From Aspergillus flavus (Eukaryota; Ascomycota; Eurotiomycetes; Eurotiales; Aspergillaceae): DNA of 64,000 nucleotides. Where the stretch lies: contig NC_092410.1 in NCBI RefSeq assembly GCF_009017415.1, forward strand, positions 1,922,001 to 1,986,000, in the 5' to 3' direction. This document shows positions 55,419-64,000 of the stretch, piece after piece. The notes beneath the pieces were generated by a model. That model did no database searches. It worked only from the letters and a program-made list of their open reading frames with translations, and had not been told where the DNA came from. The position numbers were made by a program, and so were the translations under genes. The first letter of the stretch is position 1. Every line of letters begins with the position of its first letter.

Positions 55419-56730
55419 CTACCTAGTGACCCGGTAGGTTCGGATTGGAATCCCAGTCTCATGAAAGAAACCGGTCTGGCTTCCCGTCACTGGCGACTCA
55501 AACGATAAACACACTGCTTTGAAACGGTGGTTGTCTGCGAAACAGTCAATTCCATAACCCGGCACCAAAGCCGGACTATTGAAGGGAGCACATACCACAA
55601 GCGTCCAGGAACGCCTGGAAGGTCTTCTGGTTCCGTAATGTAGCCGAGAGAATAAACTCTTGGACCCGGTAGTTATCAAAAAGGTCATGAAGGGTAGCGA
55701 ATAGCAGAGGAAGTAAGTCTGTGTCATAGGTCTACTTTCCATTAACCCCGTCGAACGAAGAACACCAAATAGCTTGAATAACAAGACGTAACGTACCAAA
55801 TCCGCTCCAAGCGCAACATCAAAAAACAGATCTTCCCTTGCTATACCCTCAGTATCATCTTCAGTCGGATACCCCAACGGCGTTCCCCATTCCCAAGCTC
55901 CGACCCCAAACTGCCCGCCTAACCCATTTCTCGCTTTGCTATCCTTCATATTCTCGATCAGCGTACCCTCGCGATCCGTTGCAAGCACAAATTGCGGCTG
56001 CAGGTACTTCGCCGCATACATTGACACGAACCCTGTTCCCGCGCCGAGCTCGATCACCCGTTTCCCGGTTACATGGGCTGCGCCGGTGGGTGTGGAGAGG
56101 TATGTTCCGAGGTGGAGGGAGGCTTCCCAGGTGCGGAAGCCGGTGGTTCCGGAGGAGTAGATCAGACCGCGCGATTCTGAGGTGATCACTGTTTGGGGGT
56201 CTTGAGAGGTGGTGGGGGCGGTGTATTTGATGTAGGTTAATTGTTGGGCTTGCTGGATTTGAGAGGGTTTGGGGAGGGAGATGAGATTTGTCCAGGATTC
56301 GATGAGGTCGGAATTTAGTTCCTATCAAGGGATTACTTGTTAATGGTTTATTTTATGAAGTTTGGATGGTTCAATTGGTAGAAATGTATAATGGTTGTAT
56401 ATCTTGATTGAAAGGAACTATTATCTGTAATTCTAGAAATGGGTTCTGCGTACAGGTCAAGGAGGTTAGGATCGGACGTACATCCTCCTCCGGATCGGTT
56501 ATTCCATCTTCAATCCGTGCAATGATCGTTTTTAAGACGCGGGTGCGATAGCCCACTGGTGGGAGGGGCCATACTGCGGCCTCGTTAAACATATGCTCGT
56601 AGATGGCGCATTGGATGTCGGGATGGACGATGGTGGAGGCATTGGGGATAGAGAGATGAGTCAGGTCGAGTTGTTGAGCGTACTGAGCTGCGAGCTTCTT
56701 TAGTGAATGAATATCGTTATCTGGAGACAT
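55419..56730 (-). CDS. EFM3/FAM86-like protein-lysine methyltransferase
   Basis: Four minus-strand exons, 56730-56482, 56321-55797, 55731-55596 and 55534-55419 (introns 160, 65 and 61 nt), give 341 aa. The fold is a class-I SAM methyltransferase of the methyltransf_16 group: TTGFRTWEASLHLGTYL before motif I, VIELGAGTGFVSMYAAKYL as motif I, the acidic loop ATDREG, and FDVALGADLTYDTDLLPLL across intron 2, carrying the D-x-x-Y signature of this group. FAM86/Efm3 methylates elongation factor 2 on lysine. The N-terminal helical segment (residues 1-83) is as in FAM86-type enzymes. The first intron is long for this window, so its borders are the weakest part. It shares a 291-bp divergent promoter with eS24, which may link it to translation-gene control. 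Confidence 0.8.
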
Positions 56731-57021
56731 TTTTTTTTAGGGAAGTCTCAAACAACACTCTATCTGCTAGAAAGAAAAAAAAAAAGATATACTCCGTTGC
56801 GAATGAGGGGACGATCGATTGATAGCGGATAAGGCTGTCACGTGCACAGACCTACCGAAGACGGGTTAGTGCGCCCTTAGCGAGCCCACATGCACAACAA
56901 GCAAAATTGTCACTTTGGGATTTGACGACCGACCACTTCGAGCCCGCCAACGACAGCGACTTCGACAATCCCCCCCAACTTCCTGTCCTCGTCGACGCAG
57001 ACATTCGCTGCTACCGCAAAA
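56731..57021. promoter_or_regulatory. Divergent promoter EFM3-like / eS24
   Basis: 291 bp between opposite starts, with an A tract at 56774-56784, CACGTG inside gtcacgtgcac at about 56837-56847, and a leader rich in cgac/ccaacg steps before the eS24 ATG. The E-box is a candidate Cbf1/bHLH site; regulation is inferred. Confidence 0.5.
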
Positions 57022-57794
57022 ATGGCCGACACTCCCGTTACCCTGCGGACTCGCAAGTTCATCCGCAACCCCCTGCTTGCTCGTAAGCAGATGGTCGTGT
57101 AAGCTCCCTCTTTTTTCCCTCTGTCCGCTGTCCACAATCTTGCTTCCGAGGCCGACTTGGGATGGGTCATTTGTTCTTGGGCAGACGAATTTTTTTCGGC
57201 GTGAGAGGTTTTGGATCAAGAGGGGGTTCTTCTGGAGATGTTAATTTTCCGGGGAGATATTGATTATGGGGGTTCTATAATCTTTAAAAAGAGGAGGACC
57301 GGCAGTGATGGATCGGAGCTTTCAATATTTGCAGGACAAGAAGAACGATAATTTGAACATGATCTCTAATATGATTTGCAGTGACGTCCTCCACCCCAAC
57401 CGCGCCAACGTCTCCAAGGATGAGCTCCGCGGCAAGCTCGCCGACCTGTACAAGGCCAACAAGGACCAGGTCTCCGTCTTCGGCTTCCGTACGCAATACG
57501 GTGGTGGCAAGAGCACTGGCTTCGCCCTCGTCTACGACTCCCAGGAGGCCCTGAAGAAGTTCGAGCCTCACTACCGTCTCGTCCGTATCGGTGCTGCCGA
57601 GAAGATCGAGAAGCCCAGCAGACAGCAGCGTATGCATTTCCTTCCCTTCTGGATATGGTATATCTGGGTATCGAAACAAGGCATGGGCTGATGTGTGATT
57701 TTTTTTCCGGAATACAGGCAAGCAGCGCAAGAACCGCTCCAAGAAGTTCCGTGGTACCGCCAAGACCAAGGGCCCCAAGAAGTCCAAGAACTAA
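57022..57794 (+). CDS. rps24: 40S ribosomal protein eS24 (S24)
   Basis: Three exons, 57022-57098, 57382-57629 and 57718-57794, give 133 aa. The sequence runs [40 protein letters not shown] across intron 1, [20 protein letters not shown], then the basic tail [20 protein letters not shown]. This is the complete eS24 family, a small-subunit protein near the body/head junction needed for pre-40S maturation. Codon use is strongly biased to C-ending codons, as expected for a highly expressed gene. Intron 1 is 283 nt, unusually long here; I looked for box C/D or H/ACA snoRNA signatures and saw no convincing one. Confidence 0.97.
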
Positions 57795-59851
57795 GCGCGC
57801 CCTCGACCTGTCGAATTCTGATGGATATGGATCGGATGGGAAGGATTGTTGGTTGCGGCCAGGGGCTAGTGCTAAAGCTATTGATGATAACCCTGTGGTG
57901 GTGATTGAGCGATTCGCATTCGCATATGCGATACACCATACCATACCAAAGCTATGTATGCTATGCTTATGCAAATATAGTTATCATGCCATGACGATGA
58001 CAGGGGGCAACCGCAACAATCACAATCAAAAGAAACAAAAAAAATATCAAATTTGAGATTTGGGGGTTCTGGATTCTTATATCTCATCTTTTCTACTTTA
58101 TTTTGTTTCCGGGCTGGTGGATGAAAAATGTTTCTTTTTTACTTTTATAACTCTGGGATTTACACATTATTTACATCGGTGCTTTTACTATACAAGGGTT
58201 TGTTCTTGTTTTTCCTTTTTTGGGGCTTTTACACCTGTCGATGCATGGGATATCACTTTTCCTCTCCAACCAAGTTTCCCAGGCAAAGAGGCTTGTGAGA
58301 TGTCAGGCATCCATGGGGCTCTTGTCTATAACCTGCATCGCTTTCCCCCCCTTAGCAACCTTGGTGGTAGTTCTGGTTCTCGATGCGTAGCTTACTCGGG
58401 GCTAGTGTTGGCGATATCTCTCCCTGATTATCTCTTGTTCGTTAACGGGGAGTTTTATCTACTCCAACTCCCAACTCTCCCCAGTTCCTTACCCCCCGCC
58501 ACCCCCAATATGAAACCTTCCCAACAGAATCACGGCATTCTCAAGCCCCATAGATGCCGTCGTGTAACACAGGACCCCCGATCTCAACCCATGTCTGTCA
58601 ACTAGTAGGAACTGTCTCTCGGAGACCACTGAATGGGATAAATCCTCCCTAGCTCATTCATGGATGTAGAGATATTGTAAAAGGCCGAGTCGGCTCCGAG
58701 TAGATGAACCCTTTTTTCTTCTTTTTCATGTCTTTCGTTTTTCCTGTTCTGAAACATTATACTATCTTTCCTTTTTTCTTTTGTCGCCTGGTGAAAATGT
58801 ACTTACTGTCTATACAAACGATTTCTTTCTACTCTTAGTCCACAGCGTATGTACATACGTCGTACCGAGTGTAAATGGGAAACAGATTAGGTAGACAAAG
58901 AGGGGGACACAGGGCTGGGAACGATTGGTGTAGAGACAATAACTAAGTTCAGCCTTGTTTGGGTTTTCTCTTACTTAGATAGGGATAAGAGAAAATAGCC
59001 TTGCGGAACATAGCGGAGGTTTGGGGGTATTATATTATTTCTAATATTCCTTGAGTTTTAAGTTTCTGTTTACAGGCGACATTGATCTGGTCCGTATAAT
59101 CGGATCTATTCTTGAATTTTTGGACTAGTGATGACTGTAGGATCAAAGAGAGGCTATTGATAGTTTGTGTATCGATATTAAATATTTGTAACTGATAGCC
59201 GTTTACGGGTTCCAGGGCTGCAGTTGGAGGCATGCAGGTTACATGCACAGGAAGCTCGACCAGGAAAAGAAAGGTCCAGCAGAGATAGAACCGCCAAACG
59301 AACACAAGCATCAAACGGATTTCAAACAAGCCACCGTTCACTCGAAAATGCCTCCCACCGTGGCCTAGCCTAGACCTCATACACATTATGGTTCACATAA
59401 AGAATAGAGCGGAAGAAAGAAGCTAAGGAAGTTACAAAGATACCCGACCCGACAGTCCTTGCCTACCCCGATATTAGTGTAACTTTTGGGTTCCCAGGAC
59501 CGAGATCCGGAAGGGAAAAAGGAAATGAAACTGAAAAATTGAGGGGGAAAGATGAAACAGTGCTGATTGTCATTGGCTAGCACAGACCGGGTGAAAGAGA
59601 AGATATTGAAGGGTGTACAAGCAGGAGAAGTATTTGGAATAACCCAGAACTATCGGAGGGCCAGGAAGAGAATCAAGGGGAATGGTAAGAGTACAAACAG
59701 ATGAATATTTGCACCAATTCTTGGCTGTCAGACAGCGTAATGACAAATAGGAAAGACAAACGAAATGAAACTTTACCAAAACACCGTGCAAAAGTGTGCT
59801 GTTCAACTCTCAGGGTCAGAGCGCTTACGCTGCAGTAACATGCACAGCCGC
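57795..59851. other. Convergent intergenic eS24 / Zn-cluster gene
   Basis: Two kb tail-to-tail. A plus-strand frame at 58060-58605 is 181 codons but T-rich, with no domain or splice logic; I treat it as chance or UTR. Nothing else is supported. Both flanks are likely long 3' UTRs. Confidence 0.5.
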
Positions 59852-61460
59852 TTAGCACGCCTCGGAATAGAAGCCCCCCGGGTTACTCAAAGCTTGCGTC
59901 CGATGTGCTTCTGTGGTTGCCCCGGGACCTGAAAGGCCCTCCGCTACCGGCAAGCTGAAAGCTAAAGAGGAGGGGGTGCTTTGGAGCTGCTCGGGAGGCC
60001 GCGTGTAAGGAAGTCCGTTCATCAGCATCCCGGAAGTGCCTGGTTTGGGTCCTTTTCTCCTCTCAGAGCTGCAGTAACCGTAAATGTTGGAGCTATCCTC
60101 CATAAGAGAAAAGCGAGCACTCTCAGTAAATATCGGCCTTCGCATCGGGGCTTCCTCGTTTCTCTGCAGCTCTTCGCCAGGATTCGCCGGGTTAAATCGA
60201 GTGAACGTGCCACAGGAGGGCATCAACGGTGACGAAGCACTAGCCGACGTCATTGGTAAATACCCAAGCACCATCTCCTGCGCGTTCGACGGAGGTGGTT
60301 TTGCACGGTTTCGAGAGCCGGTGTTGAAAGGTTCGGGGGTATACTGCTTCATCGACCGGGCGTTGTTGGCAGTAATGATAGCTTTAGGTGTCCAGGGGTG
60401 TCCAACCCTGCAGTCCTGTTGAGGAAGCCCGGAGATGGCATCGGACGATGTTGGAAGTACTGAAAGACCCAATTGAAGCTGGTTTCGCCCACTGGGGGTG
60501 GGAAGTGTCCGGTCTGCCCCTTGTCCTTCGGATGATAGAGCAACCATCGAGGGCACAAAGGTCGTATCGGTAGCTTGGGTTCCCGGCGCCGACATCATAT
60601 AAGCGTAATCAGGGTGGTGAAACGTGCCCTCCGCTTCATGATCCGGCAAAAGCCCTCCCCTAGTAACGTTAAGGCCAGAATGACCTGTCTTTGACCATGG
60701 GACTCCATAGTAGTCTCCTAGGGCTCCTTGGGGTAGTGTCGTGGGCACCCCGTAGGCTGCAGGCTGTGAACCGTAAACAGTCGAGGGCTCTTCATCATTA
60801 TTGGCCATATGATCCTGACCAAAGCTTGGTCGACTATAGGATTGTTGAGGTTCGGTCGAGCCTATGTCAAAGGCTGGTGAACGTGAGAGAGAAGTAATGC
60901 GGAAATTGGAAGGATTCGCTGACAACAACTCTTGTCTTGTGGCCACTGAAGATATGTACGCGCCCTGCCTTTGGTGAGCTGAAGGCAGTGTACCGTTCAT
61001 AAAGGAATACGGCCATCCAGTGGCTTTTGTCTGCAACATTGATGAATTGACCTTAGCTGTATCTTAGCTTATCGAAGGGGAATCCAGTAATTGGTGAAGA
61101 GGACTGACCCTTAAGAACTGGCAGTGCGTATTTCCCGAAGACCGACAATTTGAACACCCTTGGCCGTCGCCAATATCACCGCTGCACTTGATCTTTCTTT
61201 TTCTACATCTATTGCACTGCGGATGTAAGCTTCTTTATCCCTTTCCTTGGGCAAAGGGAACTCACTGCTACGGGGATCCTTCGTCTAGTGGCGTTTCGAC
61301 TCTTCTCTCCTTCCGGAATCGGAGTATTAGGTCCAATAATTCTGTCCATAACTACCTGCTGGCTGCTAGCCTGCGTTGAATGTGATAACGAAAGTACATC
61401 TTGTTGAGTTTGCGGGTCGAAACCGACCTCGTCCTCCGGGGTGTAGAAAGAACGTGCCAT
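59852..61460 (-). CDS. Zn(II)2Cys6 binuclear cluster transcription factor
   Basis: Three minus-strand exons, 61460-61266, 61216-61109 and 61030-59852 (introns 49 and 78 nt, phase 0), give 493 aa. The second exon is almost exactly the DNA-binding domain: CNRCRKRKIKC, then SGDIGDGQGCSNC and THC, i.e. C-x2-C-x6-C-x9-C-x2-C-x6-C at about residues 66-95. The N-terminal 65 residues are Gln/Ser-rich; the C-terminal 390 residues are low in complexity and rich in Ser, Pro, Gly, with no fungal-specific transcription factor middle homology domain. That marks it as one of the short Zn-cluster regulators, often developmental. No target gene can be read from context; the next identifiable gene is eS24, tail to tail. 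It has a long upstream region with no gene to the window end. Confidence 0.85.
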
Positions 61461-64000
61461 TACTTCGAGTATCAGCGGCGAAGGAAACGCATTGGCTCCG
61501 GTTCTGAGACGTACATAAAGTCAAAATAAATACAGAAAATTCAAATATAATCAGTGGTTGCCGAAAGCATCAAAGGTCAATGAACCAGGAATGATAGCGG
61601 CCAACATGTTCCGCCGATCTTTGCGCATTGGAAAAGGGACCGGGGCAGGGTGAGGGGGATTCAGTCGGAAGCGATGCAGTTTTAAGTCAATGTGTCAGGC
61701 TTAATTTTCTGATTGCCCTTTTGTCAGTATTTATTTTTTCAAAAAAAGAATATCTTTTTCTCTTCTGTTGGTCCGTTAAATGTATAATTTTTGACGGATC
61801 GTAACCAGATTCGGAAGAGCTGAAAAGCCAGAAAGGGCTGCTACCTCTCTTGCTGGCTCGAGAAAGTGGTTAAGTTGATACCTGACTTCCTCGTTGCACT
61901 ATGCAGAGTCCCGTCTACTTTATCCAAGTCAGACGTCAAGTCGGCCGGGTCCCTAGACGCACCCTGATAGAAGGTCAGCCAGACAGACAACAGACAGAAT
62001 TTCCCGGCGTTTTAAGAGGTTCTGTTTCACAAAGTAACGTTGCACGGGTGGACATGACCTGATAGTCGCCATAACGAGTCAGGCTGAGAGGGTCGGAAAC
62101 CTTTCTGAGCTTTGCTGGGCCAATAGCCACGACCAGGGCTCCACAGCTTTTCTCCCTAACCACGGCCATCTTCAAATGGGTACATTTCTCTTCATAAATG
62201 GACCCTAAAGCAAAGCGAGGACCGGAGCCGACCCCAACACATACATTTGTGAATGAGCGGACAGCAGTCGATTCCGTTTGTAAAAGTCGTCTTGCAAAAC
62301 TGCACCCCCATGGGTTGGCCGAGACGAGTATGGAGGTTGTTTGCCTTCATTAAATGGCGGTGTTAGGGACCTATGGCTGGGCTTCCTGCCGTCTTCAACG
62401 TCAAACATACATCTTGGTACTTTTGACACGCCGTCTATAATCTAGAGAAGAGTAGGCAGCTGGTGACGGCCATGAAAGTCTTCGGAAACCCAGCTTTTGC
62501 TTCGACAAATGAGTGGTGAACTGCTGATAACACAAAAGAGGTCCTCGCAGACGACCTAGCGCAAGAGCATTGCGCTGGTGTCTCGGAAAACTCTGGGCTG
62601 GCACATCCTAGCCATAGGACCGATGGCGATGCTTCGGCGCGATTAGATCATGCCAGTCCCAACGAAAGCAAATGTGGCTTAGTAGCCAAGACTGAGCCCG
62701 AATGAAGCCCTGACATAAATGGACCGACTTGAAACCTGTGTCCAGGTCACTGGGCTGGATCTGCATCTGTGCATCGGCTGCGTGGCTATTGCTCTCCAAT
62801 CATCTAATGTCATCCCCAATGAATAGTATTGAACAAAGCCGAAGAAAGTAGTGAGCAGAGAAAGACATGGGAATACCATTTTAATGAGGCAAAGTACGTG
62901 AGATTGATACTGTACTATCAACCAATTCAACGAAATGCCAGGAATCTTGGACAGGAAAGCTCTGTCATGTACAAAGGCCAGGGGTGTGATGTACCTGACA
63001 TAGCAGATTTACATTTGCCTGCGTATACGCTAACAAGGCTCCCTGGTGAGATTGGTTTTGTTTGTAGACCCAGTCAAGCAGACAAAAGAACCTAACGAGC
63101 TCCTTGTCTATAATTGAGGATCACAATCACGTCGAACCAAGGTTCGCTGACGTAACGAAGAGAAAATGAAGAGACTAAATAAGCCATTTAAAAGAAAAGA
63201 ATTGAAGCAATCTGCAGACATCCTTTCTTTCTTCTGAAGATGTTTGGTCGGAGATGGACCCATATTGACAAACAGACCAGCCACCAGGTGCCAGGAACCA
63301 GTGAAACGTGCTTGACATATGTTAGCGCTGGAGCTAATGATTGCCTAGGGGTACAAAAAGAAAAGAAAAGAAAAAATAGATTATTATTAAGGAAAGAACA
63401 ACTGAGACGGGTTGCGAGGCCGAAAAGGGTACGACAGGAAAGAAGAGAACAAGATCGACCACGTGTATTCCCTTTTCTCTGTAGTTGCTGATCGGTGTGA
63501 AATGGTAGAGCTGCAGTAGACCGTTATATTCAACGCTTCTGCTGTGGAACTTGAGAAACAAGTGAACAGTCAGTAGTACCTTAACAAGTGTACCAAAAAT
63601 GTTTTACATCATAAACGTTTTCCACTCCACGGAAGAGCATACGGGAGTCAGTTGAGCTTTGTCCTCCAAGTATCGAAGCGCATCTCACAAGAGAAGAACC
63701 GACCAAACGGATCATTTGTCATGATAAATAACAGCTCACCAATCTTGGCCAACCTTTGAGCATGTCCACCTTGCGCGCCCGATTTCGCATCGAACGGGTC
63801 TCCTGGAAGGCCTGCCGTTGGATTGAGAAGTGAGTTCTAGTTACACGAAGGGGTGCCGGTTCAACGATTCGAGAGGTGGAAGCTCCTCGAAAATAGAAGT
63901 AGAAAGGAATAGTGTCCATCGGGGTAGGGGTCAGCCGACTAGATGTGGTCATGGCTCTACCTATACCAAAGTACCAAGTAACTAGCTGGGGATCGACGGA
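61461..64000. other. Long gene-free upstream region of the Zn-cluster gene
   Basis: 2.5 kb with only short frames on both strands. The minus frame at 63719-63952 (77 codons) could be an upstream open frame of a long leader or part of a gene outside the window; nothing supports either. A/T tracts occur at 61735-61760 and 63355-63390. Long leaders of this kind are common at fungal developmental regulators, but I see no direct evidence here. Confidence 0.45.

Noticed and set aside
58060..58605. 181-codon plus-strand frame downstream of eS24
   Set aside because: T-rich composition, no domain, lies in a tail-to-tail region; most likely UTR.
63719..63952. 77-codon minus-strand frame near the window end
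   Set aside because: Could be an upstream frame, but nothing supports a protein gene.
1..64000. CRISPR arrays, insertion sequences, operons, secondary-metabolite cluster or transposase genes
   Set aside because: Eukaryotic intron-containing DNA; no regularly spaced repeats, no transposase or reverse transcriptase motifs, no PKS/NRPS or tailoring gene group.

Overview
The window reads as nuclear DNA of a filamentous ascomycete, most likely Aspergillaceae (Aspergillus/Penicillium type). The evidence is split genes with 49-110 nt introns (GT..AG, CTRAC-like branch points), orthologues typical of that group (EsdC, the NIMA-interacting Msd1/TINC family, alpha-arrestin with a PY motif, Rieske-AIF fusion, several housekeeping genes) and genes on both strands without operons. 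All exon joins below were derived by hand from splice signals and reading-frame phase; none is backed by transcripts.

Layout. 1-4.3 kb: esdC (plus) and an alpha/beta hydrolase (plus). 4.3-10.5 kb: a gene-poor, AT-rich stretch whose only convincing gene is a small secreted cysteine-rich protein (minus, about 7.0-7.5 kb). 10.5-15.4 kb: a Nup85-like nucleoporin (minus), divergent from a tubby-like/DUF protein with a poly-Gly tail (plus). 15.7-18.0 kb: a decayed patch with an RTA1-family C-terminal fragment and a zinc alcohol dehydrogenase interrupted by a frameshift. 18.5-24 kb: Msd1/SSX2IP-like coiled-coil protein (minus) and a TPR/F-box/LRR protein of the Pof3/Dia2 type (plus). 24.2-31 kb: indoleamine 2,3-dioxygenase (minus), Pet117-like COX assembly factor (minus), V-ATPase subunit G (plus, with a 9-nt microexon), and a mitochondrial TGL2-like lipase (plus) whose nucleophile elbow appears broken by a 2-nt loss. 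31.6-41.2 kb: alpha-arrestin, a coilin-like protein with an in-frame TGA, and a Rieske-AIF-type oxidoreductase (all plus). 41.5-47.2 kb: RNA polymerase I subunit RPA43 (minus), divergent from a membrane DnaJ protein (plus), then INO80 subunit Ies4 (plus). 48.8-57.8 kb: Gid1/Vid30-RanBPM (plus), a long coiled-coil protein (plus), an EFM3/FAM86-like methyltransferase (minus), divergent from ribosomal protein eS24 (plus). 59.8-61.5 kb: a Zn2Cys6 transcription factor (minus) with a long, gene-free upstream region to the window end.

The genes do not form a metabolic cluster. They are a mix of core functions (ribosome, Pol I, V-ATPase, COX assembly, nuclear pore, chromatin, ubiquitin ligases) and dispensable or fast-evolving genes (secreted protein, ADH, RTA1 relic, hydrolase). 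I did not find a clearly new multi-gene system. The most useful second looks are the three independent coding lesions (ADH frameshift, lipase GxSxG loss, coilin-like TGA), the coilin-like protein itself, the orphan secreted cysteine-rich gene, the VMA10 microexon, and the two genes with evidence for alternative N-termini.
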